A DNA stretch of 64,000 nt from CADEED01 sp036677145 (GTDB taxonomy: Bacteria; Pseudomonadota; Gammaproteobacteria; Steroidobacterales; Steroidobacteraceae). The position numbers were made by a program, and so were the translations under genes. The stretch spans positions 12,489 through 76,488 of the forward strand of contig JAKFFF010000111.1 of NCBI GenBank assembly GCA_036677145.1, given 5' to 3'. The notes beneath the pieces are model-generated. The model was not told the origin of the DNA and did not search any database. It saw only the letters and a program-made list of their open reading frames with translations. Shown here piece after piece: positions 1 to 9,308 of this stretch. Position 1 is the first letter of the stretch. Each line of letters opens with the position of its first letter.

Positions 1-188
1 AACGCGCGCGCGCGGATCTTCACGGCGAGAACCTCGCGCTCCTCGGGCTCGAGCACCTTGGAATCGGCAAGTCCGCGGATCGGCCGCTCGGGATTGAGAA
101 TCACGGCGGCGGCGACCACCGGACCTGCGAGCGGCCCCCGGCCCGCCTCGTCCACACCGGCGACTCGCAGGCGCACGCGGATCTTCAT
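1..188 (-). CDS. rnhB: Ribonuclease HII, N-terminal fragment cut by the window edge
   Basis: RNase HII cleaves the RNA strand of RNA/DNA hybrids and removes single ribonucleotides misincorporated in DNA. Only the first 62 codons are present; the gene continues beyond position 1. The visible N-terminus contains GVDEAGRGPLAGPVVAAAV, the hallmark first motif of type II RNase H, including the metal-binding Asp-Glu pair. The ATG at 188 overlaps the TGA of lpxB by 4 bp (ATGA), so the two are translationally coupled. The lpxB-rnhB order is standard in gammaproteobacteria. Identification is firm although the C-terminal part cannot be seen. Confidence 0.93.
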   Translation of the reverse strand, partial: MKIRVRLRVAGVDEAGRGPLAGPVVAAAVILNPERPIRGLADSKVLEPEEREVLAVKIRARA

Positions 189-1333
189 GCGTGTGCCGTC
201 CAGGCGGACACGAGCTCGGCGACCTCGGCCGCGGCGCCCTCGGCGCCGTCGCGCCGCAGTGTCTCGTGAATCGCGGCGAACTCGCGCTGCACGTGCGCGA
301 CTTCGCCGGGATTTTCGAACCAGCGGATGAGCGCTTTCGAAAGATTGTCCGGACTCGCGGCTTCCTGGAAAAACTCGGGCACGAGTTCGACGCCGGCCAG
401 CAGGTTCGGCTGCGAGAAGTGCCGGATCTTCACCAGTCCGAGCGTGCGCAACATGAACGCGGTGATCGCGCCCAGCTTGTACGCCACCACCATCGGCCGC
501 TTGGAGAGCGCGGTCTCGAGCGTGGCGGTACCGGACGCGACCAGCACCACGTCGGCCGCCGCCAGCGCACGCCGCGCGTCGCCGTCGAGGAAACGCACGT
601 TTGCGCCCGCGCGTTTGCAATCCGCGGCGAACAGCTCGCGCAGCGCCGGCGTCACCATCGGCGCGATACAAACGAGTCCGGGAAAACGCTGAGTAGTCAG
701 CTGCGCGGCCGCCGCGAACGGCGCCGCGAGCCGCTCGACCTCGCCACGGCGGCTGCCCGGCAGCAGCGCGAGCACGCGCGCCTCCGGTGCGATGCCGAGC
801 GCCGTGCGCGCGCCGGCGCGATCCGGTTCCATCGGGATCTGGTCGGCGAGCGGATGGCCGACGAAAGCGGCGCGCACGCCGTGTTCGCGGTAGAACTCAG
901 GCTCGAACGGCAGCAGGCACAACACCAGGTCGCAGGACGCGCCGATGGTGCGCACGCGTCCCTGCCGCCACGCCCACACCTGCGGACTCACGTACTGCAC
1001 GGTCTTGAGTCCGGCGCGCTTTAGTTTGCCGGCGAGGCCCAGGTTGAATTCGGGCGCATCGATGCCGACGAAAACATCGGGACGCCAGCGGATGATCTGC
1101 TGCTTGAGCGAAGCGCGCAGGCGGAACAGGCGCGGCAGATGTTTGAGGATTTCAGTGAGGCCCATGACCGCGAGTTCCTCGCTGTCGAACCAGGCCGTGC
1201 AGCCCGCGGCCTTCATCTTCGGACCCGCGACGCCTGCGAACTGCGCGTCGGGAAAGCGCCGCCGCAGCGCCTCGATGAGCGCTGCGCCCAGCGTATCGCC
1301 AGATGCTTCGCCGGCCACCAACGCGATGCGCAA
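185..1333 (-). CDS. lpxB: Lipid-A-disaccharide synthase
   Basis: A 382-residue GT19 glycosyltransferase, the usual family length. It condenses UDP-2,3-diacylglucosamine with lipid X to make lipid A disaccharide phosphate, at the cytoplasmic face of the inner membrane. The N-terminus MRIALVAGEASGDTLGAALI is the classical LpxB opening, and the segments VGHPLADQIP and LLPGSRRGEVERL are typical of the UDP-sugar-binding half. It follows lpxA by 16 bp and overlaps rnhB by 4 bp, within the bamA-skp-lpxD-fabZ-lpxA-lpxB-rnhB run, all read leftwards. No internal anomaly was seen. Confidence 0.96.
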   Translation of the reverse strand: MRIALVAGEASGDTLGAALIEALRRRFPDAQFAGVAGPKMKAAGCTAWFDSEELAVMGLTEILKHLPRLFRLRASLKQQIIRWRPDVFVGIDAPEFNLGLAGKLKRAGLKTVQYVSPQVWAWRQGRVRTIGASCDLVLCLLPFEPEFYREHGVRAAFVGHPLADQIPMEPDRAGARTALGIAPEARVLALLPGSRRGEVERLAAPFAAAAQLTTQRFPGLVCIAPMVTPALRELFAADCKRAGANVRFLDGDARRALAAADVVLVASGTATLETALSKRPMVVAYKLGAITAFMLRTLGLVKIRHFSQPNLLAGVELVPEFFQEAASPDNLSKALIRWFENPGEVAHVQREFAAIHETLRRDGAEGAAAEVAELVSAWTAHA

Positions 1334-1349
1334 CCGCGATCCTCCCCTG

Positions 1350-2126
1350 TTAACGCACGAGGCTGCGGGTCGAAGCGCCGATGAAATCGATCAAGGGCAT
1401 GAGCTCGGGCTGAGTTTCGGCGCGTTTCTTGAGCTCCGCCATCGCGTCATCCAGCTTGAGGTCCGAGCGGTACAACACGCGGTAGGCGTTCTTGAGGTTG
1501 CGAATCTGAACCTCCGTGAAACCGCGGCGCTTGAGACCTTCGGAATTGATCGAGTGCGGCACCGCGGGTGAGCCCACGGCCATGATGAACGGCGGCACGT
1601 CGCGCGTCACCGCGGCGTTGTTGCCGAGGAATGCGTGCGCGCCAACCTTGGTGAACTGGTGGATGCCGGAATACCCGCCCATGATCACCCAGTCGCCCAG
1701 GTGCACGTGCCCGCCGAGCGTTGCGTAGTTAGCCAGCACGCAGCGGCTGCCGACCTGGCAGTCGTGCGCGACGTGCGTGAATGCCATGAACAGGTTGTCG
1801 TTGCCGATGACCGTGACCCCGCCGCCGCCCACGGTGCCGCGGTTCATGGTGGTGAATTCACGAAAGACGTTGCGATCGCCGATCTCGAGCCGGGTCGGCT
1901 CGCCCTTGTACTTGAGGTCCTGGGGCGCGTCGCCGATCGAGGAGAACTGGAAGATCTTGTTGGCGGCGCCGATGGTGGTCGGACCGTTGATCACGGCGTG
2001 CGGGCCTATCCACGTGCCCGCGCCGATCTTCACACCCGCGCCGATCACCGTGAAGGCGCCCACTGTCACGTCGTCCGCGAGCTCCGCCTGCGGCGAGACG
2101 ATGGCGCGTGGATCGATGTTGCTCAC
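1350..2126 (-). CDS. lpxA: UDP-N-acetylglucosamine O-acyltransferase
   Basis: A 258-residue left-handed parallel beta-helix acyltransferase that performs the first committed step of lipid A synthesis, 3-O-acylation of UDP-GlcNAc from hydroxyacyl-ACP. The N-terminal two thirds consist of hexapeptide repeats (for example VGAFTVIGAGVKIGAGTWIG). The segment FTHVAHDCQVGSRC carries the catalytic His. The C-terminal alpha-helical domain (GLKRRGFTEVQIRNLKNAYR) is typical. Its ATG overlaps the fabZ stop codon by 4 bp, so translation is probably coupled. Length and start agree with the family. Confidence 0.96.
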   Translation of the reverse strand: MSNIDPRAIVSPQAELADDVTVGAFTVIGAGVKIGAGTWIGPHAVINGPTTIGAANKIFQFSSIGDAPQDLKYKGEPTRLEIGDRNVFREFTTMNRGTVGGGGVTVIGNDNLFMAFTHVAHDCQVGSRCVLANYATLGGHVHLGDWVIMGGYSGIHQFTKVGAHAFLGNNAAVTRDVPPFIMAVGSPAVPHSINSEGLKRRGFTEVQIRNLKNAYRVLYRSDLKLDDAMAELKKRAETQPELMPLIDFIGASTRSLVR

Positions 2127-2602
2127 GCGGCCGGCGCCTTCTTCGCGGACTTGTTGGTTTCGGGGGCCACCATCATGAGGGCCGAAGTTACCTCATCGTC
2201 GCCCACGTAGGCGATGGTCGAGAACTTCCAGATGCCGCGCATCTGGCGCTCGAGTTTGGCCGTCAGGATGAGCTGGTCACCCGGCTGCACCGGCTTGCGG
2301 AAACGCGCTTCGTCGATACCGACGAAGTAGAACTGGGTCGATTCGTCCGGCACCACATCCGCGGTGATGAAGGCGAGGATACCCGCGGCCTGCGCCAGCG
2401 CCTCGATGATCATCACGCCCGGCATCACCGGCCGGTGCGGAAAGTGGCCGGGAAAGAACGGCTCGTTGGCGGTGACGTTCTTGATGGCGCGGATGCTCTC
2501 GCCCTTCTTGCACTCGAGCACGCGGTCGACGAGCAGGAACGGATAACGATGCGGCAGCAGGCGGCGTACGCCCATGATGTCGAGTGAAATCGACTCGGTC
2601 AT
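2123..2602 (-). CDS. fabZ: 3-hydroxyacyl-[acyl-carrier-protein] dehydratase
   Basis: A 159-residue hot-dog-fold dehydratase of type II fatty acid synthesis; it converts 3-hydroxyacyl-ACP to trans-2-enoyl-ACP and competes with LpxA and LpxD for hydroxyacyl-ACP. The diagnostic motif LLPHRYPFLLVDRV is at the N-terminus, followed by NEPFFPGHFPHRPVMPGVMI with the catalytic His, and then EALAQAAGI with the catalytic Glu. It sits 3 bp after lpxD and overlaps lpxA by 4 bp, the conserved position between the two acyltransferase genes. Confidence 0.97.
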   Translation of the reverse strand: MTESISLDIMGVRRLLPHRYPFLLVDRVLECKKGESIRAIKNVTANEPFFPGHFPHRPVMPGVMIIEALAQAAGILAFITADVVPDESTQFYFVGIDEARFRKPVQPGDQLILTAKLERQMRGIWKFSTIAYVGDDEVTSALMMVAPETNKSAKKAPAA

Positions 2603-2605
2603 TAG

Positions 2606-3652
2606 TTAGTCCTCGGAATTATCCCTTTCAGCCGACGAGAGGCCCACGTGTTTCTCGACGGCGCGCAATCGCTTGGCCATCGAATCGAGACGCTTGATGC
2701 GTCCCACGATGCGGCGCCATACGCTCGCCTCCTCGGCCGACAGCGCGGAAGAATACACGCCCGGCTTCGTTATCGAGCGCGTAATCAACGACCTGCCGAG
2801 AATCACCACATCGTCGCAAACCGACAGATGCCCAGAGAAACCGGCTTCGCCGCCGATGAAGCAGCGTTTTCCGATCAACGTGCTGCCGGCGATGCCGGTC
2901 ATCGCCGCGATGGCGGTGTGGGCGCCGATCCGGCAGTTGTGCGCGACCATGATGAGATTGTCGAGTTTCACGCCGTCCTCGATGACGGTGTCCTCGATCG
3001 CGCCGCGATCGATGGTCGTGTTGCCGCCGATCTCCACGTCGTCGCCCACCAATACGCTGCCGAGCTGCGGCACCTTGATCCAGGCGCCCTTCTCGTTCGC
3101 AAAACCGAAACCGTCGGCGCCGATCACGGCTCCCGGCTGTACGACGCAGCGCGCGCCGAGCCGCACGCGATGTGCGATGAAGGCGCGCGCCAGGAGACGC
3201 GCGTCGTCGCCAATAACGGCGTCGCGCTCGATGACCGTGCCCGGCCCGATATAACAGCGTGCGCCGATCACGGCGCGTTCGCCGACGGTCACGTGCGGTG
3301 CGATTTCGGCGGATGAGTCGATGCGCGCGTCCGCGGCAATCACCGCCGTCGGGTGGATTCCCGGCCGCACCGGCGGCTCCGGATGCAGCAGCGTTGCGAC
3401 GCGCGCATACGTGGCATGAGGGTTTTCGACGACCAGCGTCGGCACCGGCGAGGCGCCCGCGGACTTCGCGTCGAGAATGACGGCGCCCGCGCGCGACTCC
3501 TTGAGTTGCGCGGCGAGTTTCGGGTTGGCGAGAAATGTGACGGCGCGCGGTCCCGCGTGGGACAGCGCGCCGACGGTGTCGACGACGACGCCAGGGTCGC
3601 CGCGCAACTCGCAACCGAAACGCACCGCCAGTTCGCCGAGCGTGACTGTCAT
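2606..3652 (-). CDS. lpxD: UDP-3-O-(3-hydroxyacyl)glucosamine N-acyltransferase
   Basis: A 348-residue enzyme that adds the N-linked hydroxyacyl chain in the third step of lipid A synthesis. The N-terminal uridine-binding domain (residues about 1-100, with AVTFLANPKLAAQL) precedes a left-handed beta-helix of hexapeptide repeats. The segment NLIMVAHNCRIGAHTAIA contains the catalytic His. A C-terminal helix (RRIVGRIKRLDSMAKRLRAV) completes the fold. It lies 26 bp downstream of skp and 3 bp upstream of fabZ in the same operon. Confidence 0.96.
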   Translation of the reverse strand: MTVTLGELAVRFGCELRGDPGVVVDTVGALSHAGPRAVTFLANPKLAAQLKESRAGAVILDAKSAGASPVPTLVVENPHATYARVATLLHPEPPVRPGIHPTAVIAADARIDSSAEIAPHVTVGERAVIGARCYIGPGTVIERDAVIGDDARLLARAFIAHRVRLGARCVVQPGAVIGADGFGFANEKGAWIKVPQLGSVLVGDDVEIGGNTTIDRGAIEDTVIEDGVKLDNLIMVAHNCRIGAHTAIAAMTGIAGSTLIGKRCFIGGEAGFSGHLSVCDDVVILGRSLITRSITKPGVYSSALSAEEASVWRRIVGRIKRLDSMAKRLRAVEKHVGLSSAERDNSED

Positions 3653-3678
3653 GGCGGCGGCGCGATCGCGCCCAAGAT

Positions 3679-4248
3679 TTAGGGCTTCGCGGCGGGCTTC
3701 GCGGGCGCGGGAGCGCCCGCCGGAGCGGCAGCCGGCTTCGGCGCGCGGGACAACAGGGCCTGCAATACCTGCGGGGTGATGTCGACCGCGGGGGTGGCGT
3801 AGATCACGCCTTCGGCAATGACGATGTCGAAGTTCTGCGCCTTGGCGTAGTCACGCACTTCGCCGATGAGCGAGCGTTGCAGCTTGTTCATCTCGTCGTT
3901 GCGCTTGGCGTTGGAGTCGTCCTGCCATTCCTGCTTCTTGCGCTCGAGTTCGCGCGCGCCGTCGCGCAATTCCTTCTCGGCCTTGGTGCGTTGATCAGGA
4001 GACATCGTCGCCGCGTCTTTCTGCAGCTTCTCGCTCTTGGTCTTCAGCGCGTTCTCGGATGCGACGAGCTGCTGGTAGCGAGGCCCGAATTCCGCGCGCA
4101 ACGTTTCCTGCACCTGCTTGGCCTGAGGAGAGTCCTCGAGGAGTTTTGCGTAGTCGATGACGCCGACTTTTATTTCGGCCATCGCCGGTACGGCTAACAA
4201 GCCCGCCACGAGAGAACCCATCAAAATTTTGCGAAACGAAACCAGCAC
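3679..4248 (-). CDS. skp: Periplasmic chaperone Skp/OmpH
   Basis: A periplasmic holdase that carries unfolded outer-membrane proteins to the BAM complex, encoded just after bamA. An N-terminal signal peptide (LMGSLVAGLLAVPAMA, cleavage before EIKVG) precedes a small beta body and a long charged helical hairpin (about residues 55-120) rich in Lys, Glu and Asp, as in Skp trimers. The C-terminus is an unusual Ala/Pro/Lys-rich tail. The start is the GTG at 4248, placed 7 nt after an AGAGG Shine-Dalgarno; a GTG at 4257 is an alternative adding three residues. The gap to bamA is about 12 bp. Confidence 0.93.
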   Translation of the reverse strand: MLVSFRKILMGSLVAGLLAVPAMAEIKVGVIDYAKLLEDSPQAKQVQETLRAEFGPRYQQLVASENALKTKSEKLQKDAATMSPDQRTKAEKELRDGARELERKKQEWQDDSNAKRNDEMNKLQRSLIGEVRDYAKAQNFDIVIAEGVIYATPAVDITPQVLQALLSRAPKPAAAPAGAPAPAKPAAKP

Positions 4249-4260
4249 TGCACTCACCTC

Positions 4261-6690
4261 TTAGAAAGCCTGACCTACCGAGAACTGGAAGCGTTCGACT
4301 TCGTCCGGATAGGTGTTTTGGTCGCCCTTGTAGGCATTCAACGGGATCGCGTAGCTGAAGCGGAAAACGCCCAGCGGCGCCAGCCATTGCACCGCCACGC
4401 CCGTCGAGTGCTTCAACTTATCATACTCGAAGTCGTATTCGACTGGCTGGCCCATCCGTCCGCGGAAGTCATAGCGATTGCCGGTCGAGAAGATATTGCC
4501 AATGTCATAGAACCACGACAGCCGTGCCGAAGTTTCAAACTTCTGCGGCAGGGGTATCAGGACCTCTGCCCGGCCCACGACCTTCATATTTCCGCCGAAG
4601 GGGCGACCGAAATCGTCCTTCGGGCCCAGCCGGCTCTCCTTGTATCCGCGCACTGTGTCGGGACCGCCACCGTAGAACTGCCGGTAAGGCGGCAACGCGG
4701 TGGTGTCCCCTATGTCCATGCCATAAGACAGGTCGGCGCTGAGCGCCAGGGTGAAGCGTCCGAACAAGGGAACGAACTGGAGGTAGTCGTAGTTCGCGAC
4801 CCAGTACTGCACCTCGCTGATGCCCGGCAGCGTGTAGGAAAGGCCGAAGGAATGGCGCATGCCGCGGTCGGCAAACAACGAGCGGTTGCGGCTGTCGTAA
4901 TTCCACGAAGTGTTGAACTCGAGCACGTTGAACTCGGTGTTGAACAGCAGGACGTCGGTGCCGAAATCGCAGAACCCATCCGCGCCGAAGTCGATGCAAT
5001 CGCGGGTATGGTTGCCGTTGGAATCCACCCAATCGATGGCCTGGCGCGCGCTGCCGTTGCTGGTAGTCAGCAGGTTCGACCGCTGGAACGAAAGTCCCAT
5101 GCGCAGTCCCTGGTATTCCGAGATCGGATAGCCGATGTCGAGACCGGCGCCGATGGTTTCGGAGGAGAAGTCCGAAGACGCCGAAACGAACTGGGTTTGA
5201 TCGCGGTACGAAACGCTCGCGGTCAGGCCGACATTGTTTGGTGTCAGATATGGCTCGGTGACCGAGATGCCGTACACCTTGCTGTAGCGACCGGAGTTCA
5301 GATCGACCGAGACGCGCCGTCCCGTGCCGAGGAAATTCGCGTCCGCGTAATTGCCGCTCAGGATGAACGACTGCGATTCGGAATAACCGATGCCGCCGCC
5401 CAACTGGGCGGAAGGTCCTTCCTCGATTTCATAGACGATGTCGACGAGGTCCGCCGTGCCCGGCACGGGCTTCGTCTCCGACTCCACCTTCTTGATGTAC
5501 GGCAGACGCTGCAGGCGCTGCTTCGAGCGATCGAGCGCGGTGTTCGAAAGCCAGCCGCCCTCGAGCTGGCGCATTTCGCGACGCAGCACTTCGTCGTTGA
5601 TCTTGGTAACGCCGTTGAACACGATGTGCCGCACGTAAACGCGATTGCCCGGATCGACGAAGAACGTCAACGAGAGTTCTTTCTTCGACGGATCGCCCAG
5701 GGTGGTAGGCACCGGGTCCACTTTCGCGAACGCAAACCCGTCTTCTCCCAGCCGGTTCTGCAGGAGTTCCTGCGTCGCGGTAATCACCTTGCGCGAGAAC
5801 GTATCGCCGGGCCGCACGAGCAGATAGCGGCGCAACACGGCCTCGGGAACGACGAACGTGCCGGCGAGTTTGACCTCGGTGACCTTGAAGACCTGGCCTT
5901 CGTTGATGTTCACCGTGACGAAGATGTCGTCTTTCTCCGGCGCGATCGCCACCTGCGTCGACTCCACCTCGAAGTTCGCGTAGCCGCGGTCCATGTAGAA
6001 AGAGCGCAGGATCTCGAGATCACCCTGCAGGTCTTCGCGGGAATATCGATCGTCCTGTTTGTAGAACGACAGCAGGTTTGGCGTCTTGAGCTTCAATGCG
6101 TCGAGGATCTCCTTCTCCTTGAAGGTCTCGTTGCCGACGATATTGATCTGCCGGATCTTCGCGCGCTTGCCTTCGACGATGTCGATCTTGATCTTGACGC
6201 GGTTGCCCGGCACTTCCTCGACGTTGGTCGTAATGCGCGCCGCGTATTTGCCGCGCGCGCCGTACTGGTCCTGCAGGAACGAGGTCACGTCCTCGAGCAC
6301 AGAACGATCGAAGGTCTTGCCCTGCGCGAGACCGACGTTGCGCAGCGACTTCGAGAGATCTTCGGTCTTGATGTCCTTATTGCCCTTGAGCTCGAAACTT
6401 TCGATGGTGGGACGTTCGTTGACGACGACGATGAGCGTGTTGCCGTCACGGCGGATCTCGACGTCGCGGAAGAATCCCGTCTCGTACAACGCGCGCACCG
6501 CTTCGCGCACGCGTTGCGCCGACAGGGTGTCACCGATGTTGATCGGTAGATAGTTGTAGACGGTTCCCTCGGTGACGCGCTGCAGACCTTCCACGCGGAT
6601 GTCGCCCACCGTGAACGCCGGCCCTTCCTGGGCATACAAGGGAGCGGCCAGCAGGATCCAGCTGGCGACACAGAACTTCGCGAACCTCAT
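4261..6690 (-). CDS. bamA: Outer membrane protein assembly factor BamA
   Basis: The central, essential subunit of the BAM complex, an Omp85 beta-barrel that inserts outer-membrane proteins. The product is about 809 residues, the usual length. A signal peptide (FCVASWILLAAPLYAQ) is followed by five POTRA repeats (roughly residues 22-425) and a 16-strand barrel ending in FQFSVGQAF, with the C-terminal Phe of a beta-signal. The conserved loop-6 segment with VRGYKE is present. The ATG at 6690 was chosen; an in-frame TTG at 6696 lies at better spacing from AGGGG and is possible. It stands between rseP and skp, as in most gammaproteobacteria. Confidence 0.97.
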   Translation of the reverse strand: MRFAKFCVASWILLAAPLYAQEGPAFTVGDIRVEGLQRVTEGTVYNYLPINIGDTLSAQRVREAVRALYETGFFRDVEIRRDGNTLIVVVNERPTIESFELKGNKDIKTEDLSKSLRNVGLAQGKTFDRSVLEDVTSFLQDQYGARGKYAARITTNVEEVPGNRVKIKIDIVEGKRAKIRQINIVGNETFKEKEILDALKLKTPNLLSFYKQDDRYSREDLQGDLEILRSFYMDRGYANFEVESTQVAIAPEKDDIFVTVNINEGQVFKVTEVKLAGTFVVPEAVLRRYLLVRPGDTFSRKVITATQELLQNRLGEDGFAFAKVDPVPTTLGDPSKKELSLTFFVDPGNRVYVRHIVFNGVTKINDEVLRREMRQLEGGWLSNTALDRSKQRLQRLPYIKKVESETKPVPGTADLVDIVYEIEEGPSAQLGGGIGYSESQSFILSGNYADANFLGTGRRVSVDLNSGRYSKVYGISVTEPYLTPNNVGLTASVSYRDQTQFVSASSDFSSETIGAGLDIGYPISEYQGLRMGLSFQRSNLLTTSNGSARQAIDWVDSNGNHTRDCIDFGADGFCDFGTDVLLFNTEFNVLEFNTSWNYDSRNRSLFADRGMRHSFGLSYTLPGISEVQYWVANYDYLQFVPLFGRFTLALSADLSYGMDIGDTTALPPYRQFYGGGPDTVRGYKESRLGPKDDFGRPFGGNMKVVGRAEVLIPLPQKFETSARLSWFYDIGNIFSTGNRYDFRGRMGQPVEYDFEYDKLKHSTGVAVQWLAPLGVFRFSYAIPLNAYKGDQNTYPDEVERFQFSVGQAF

Positions 6691-6713
6691 CGTCAATTTG
6701 ATCCCCTGAATTG

Positions 6714-8111
6714 TTATTTGCCGGCGCCCGGGAACAGGTATGTGACCAGGTCATTGAACAATGCCACGCCCATCAGCAACGCGATGGCGAGCAGGCCCAC
6801 CTGCTGACCGAAAATATAAACACGTTCGGACAACGGCCGGCCGCGGATCCACTCCGCGACCTGGAAAACGATCTGCCCGCCGTCGAGTATCGGGATCGGC
6901 AGCAGATTGAGGAAGCCGATCGACAGCGACAGGAGCACCAGTACCTGCAGGTAGTACTCCGGCCCGGCGCTCGCCGCCCGGCCCGCGTAGTCGGCGATGG
7001 TGATGACGCTGGTGAGATTGTCGGTCGAAATCTTGCGCGTAATCATGCGCCAAATGAACTTCGCCTGGGCGACCGTCATGTCCCAGGCGCTGCCGGCGCC
7101 CGCGGCCAGCGCACCCAGCGGCCCGAGACTGACCTGTGTCTTGTATTCGGCGGGAATGAACCGTGACAGGTCGTCGCCCGGACCGATCTGCAACTTGCCG
7201 ACCGCCTTGCCCTCTTCGACCACACTCTGCGTCGTCACGCGTCGCGCGAACTCGGAGTCGCCGCGTTTCACGCGCAACAGGACCTCCTGTCCCGGACGCT
7301 GGCGGATCTGGCCGGTCAGGTCCTGCCAGCTGCGGATCGGGGTGCCGTCGACCGCCAGGATGAGATCACCCGGCTCGATGCCCGCGACATCCGCCGGCCC
7401 ACCCTTCGTGATCATGAAGACCTGCGCGGGCACGGTCGGATACCAGTATTCGAAGCCGAGAGCGGCGGGCAGCCGGCCAGGCTTGGTCATCTCGAAGCGC
7501 TGCGCCGGATCCGTGATCGCCAGCTCGATGTCGCGCTCGCGGCCGTTCTGATCCTGAACACGCAACGCTATCGGGCCATCGCTGCTGACCGCATCCAGAA
7601 ACATGAACACCGTTTCGCGGCGATCTTCGACGGGCATGCCGTTGATGCCGACGATGATGTCCTTGCTGCGCAATCCTGCTTGAGCCGCGGGCGATTCTAG
7701 AGTGACGTCACCGACGACGGCTTTCAGGCTCTCGACGCCCTGCACCCAGAACATCGCCCACAGAACCGCGACCGCAAACAACATGTTCGCCGCCGGCCCC
7801 GCGAGCAACACGAGGATCCGCGCCCATGGCGGGCGGTGCGTGAACGATCGCGCGAGATCTTCCGGCGGCACTGCTCCGTCACGCTCGTCGAGCATGCGCA
7901 CGTAGCCACCGAGCGGAATCGCGCCGATCACGTATTCGATGTGATCCGGTCCCTTGCCGATGCGCTTCCACACCGGCTTGCCGAGGCCCACGGAAAAACG
8001 CAGCACCTTGAAGCCCAGCTTGCGGGCCACCCAGAAATGACCGTACTCATGGATGGAGATGAGCAGGCTTATGCCGATGAGGCCCCAGAGGATTTTCCAG
8101 ACGATATCCAT
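6714..8111 (-). CDS. rseP: Site-2 zinc metalloprotease RseP
   Basis: An inner-membrane intramembrane protease (465 residues) that cleaves anti-sigma factor RseA and signal-peptide remnants. The zinc motif HEYGH starts at residue 21 within the first membrane helix. Two PDZ domains follow in the periplasm (about residues 105-300). The second catalytic motif, PILDGGQ, lies near residue 405, followed by C-terminal membrane helices. The gene is 9 bp after dxr and upstream of bamA, coupling envelope stress control with outer-membrane assembly, the standard arrangement. Confidence 0.96.
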   Translation of the reverse strand: MDIVWKILWGLIGISLLISIHEYGHFWVARKLGFKVLRFSVGLGKPVWKRIGKGPDHIEYVIGAIPLGGYVRMLDERDGAVPPEDLARSFTHRPPWARILVLLAGPAANMLFAVAVLWAMFWVQGVESLKAVVGDVTLESPAAQAGLRSKDIIVGINGMPVEDRRETVFMFLDAVSSDGPIALRVQDQNGRERDIELAITDPAQRFEMTKPGRLPAALGFEYWYPTVPAQVFMITKGGPADVAGIEPGDLILAVDGTPIRSWQDLTGQIRQRPGQEVLLRVKRGDSEFARRVTTQSVVEEGKAVGKLQIGPGDDLSRFIPAEYKTQVSLGPLGALAAGAGSAWDMTVAQAKFIWRMITRKISTDNLTSVITIADYAGRAASAGPEYYLQVLVLLSLSIGFLNLLPIPILDGGQIVFQVAEWIRGRPLSERVYIFGQQVGLLAIALLMGVALFNDLVTYLFPGAGK

Positions 8112-8120
8112 CGAGTGCCT

Positions 8121-9308
8121 TTATACGTGCGCGGCGTGAGGCCGGATGAAGTCGGATGCGCGTTCGCGTGCTTCGGCGTCGGCCGCCAGTACGTCGGCAA
8201 GATCCCGGATTTCACCGCCCGACGTTGCTGCCATTACGGATTCAATGACCGCCGGGATTCGCGCAAAGTTCAATCCCCCCTCGAGGAAGGCCGAAACGGC
8301 CACTTCATTCGCCGCGTTCAGCGCGGCGGGCCGCAGCCCCCCGGCCCGCGCGGCCTCTTGAGCCAGCCCTAGCGCGGGGAAGCGCCGCATGTCCGGGGCC
8401 TCGAAACGCAGCGTCCCCACCTTCACGAGGTCGAGCGATTGTACTCCGGAGGATACGCGATCCGGCCACGCAAGCGCGTGTGCGATCGGGGTGCGCATGT
8501 CCGGGGCGCCGAGCTGCGCGAGCACCGATCCGTCCACGTATTCGACCAGCGAGTGCACGATGCTTTCGCGGTGAATCACGACTTCGACCTGCTGAGGCGT
8601 GACGCCGAACAGCAGGCAGGCCTCGATGAATTCGAGACCCTTGTTCATCAACGTGGCGGAGTCGACGGAGATCTTGCGCCCCATGACCCAGTTCGGATGC
8701 GCACAGGCCTCATCCGGCGTGACGCGCTCCAGGCGCGCCCGGTCGGTGTCGAGGAAAGGCCCACCCGATGCGGTCAGCAGGATGCGCTTCACGCCGGGCG
8801 GCGCCACGCCACTCACGGCGTCGCGCGGCAGACACTGGAATACCGCGTTGTGTTCGCTGTCGATGGGCAGCAGCGTGGCGCCCGACGCGCGCACTGTCTC
8901 CATCAGCAGCGAGCCCGCCATGACGAGCGATTCCTTGTTCGCCAGCAGCAGTCGCTTGCCGGCGCGCGCGGCGGCGAGCGTCGAGCGCAATCCCGCCGCC
9001 CCGACGATGGCGGCCATCACGCTGTGCACCTCGGGCAGGCTCGCGAGCTCGACGATACCCTCGGCGCCGCCGATGACTTTCGTCGGCGCCTGGCGCGCGC
9101 GCAGCGCTTCGCGCAACCGGCCGGCGGACGCCTCATCGGCGATCGCCGCGTACGGCACGGCGAACCGGCTGCATTGCTCGGCTAACTTCTCGACATTGCG
9201 ATGGGCGCCCAGGGCGAATACGCGGAAACGATCCGGGTGACGCGCGATCACGTCGAGCGTGTGTTCGCCCACCGACCCGGTGGAGCCGAGGATCGCGACG
9301 TTGTTCAC
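8121..9308 (-). CDS. dxr: 1-deoxy-D-xylulose 5-phosphate reductoisomerase
   Basis: An NADPH-dependent enzyme of the MEP isoprenoid pathway that makes 2-C-methyl-D-erythritol 4-phosphate. The true N-terminus is VNNVAILGSTGSVGEHTLDV, whose GSTGSVG is the NADPH-binding loop. I therefore place the start at the GTG at 9308, giving 395 residues, the family length. A longer open frame extends upstream but its extra residues are arginine-rich and overlap cdsA. The GTGA at 9305-9308 overlaps the cdsA stop codon by 4 bp. The segments LLPIDSEHNAVFQ and MNKGLEFIEACLLF are typical of the catalytic and metal-binding regions. Confidence 0.95.
   Translation of the reverse strand: MNNVAILGSTGSVGEHTLDVIARHPDRFRVFALGAHRNVEKLAEQCSRFAVPYAAIADEASAGRLREALRARQAPTKVIGGAEGIVELASLPEVHSVMAAIVGAAGLRSTLAAARAGKRLLLANKESLVMAGSLLMETVRASGATLLPIDSEHNAVFQCLPRDAVSGVAPPGVKRILLTASGGPFLDTDRARLERVTPDEACAHPNWVMGRKISVDSATLMNKGLEFIEACLLFGVTPQQVEVVIHRESIVHSLVEYVDGSVLAQLGAPDMRTPIAHALAWPDRVSSGVQSLDLVKVGTLRFEAPDMRRFPALGLAQEAARAGGLRPAALNAANEVAVSAFLEGGLNFARIPAVIESVMAATSGGEIRDLADVLAADAEARERASDFIRPHAAHV

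Noticed and set aside
4318..6549. A 743-codon open frame antisense to bamA
   Set aside because: It lies wholly opposite bamA, is Arg/His/Asp-rich without any family motif, and reflects low stop-codon density in GC-rich DNA.
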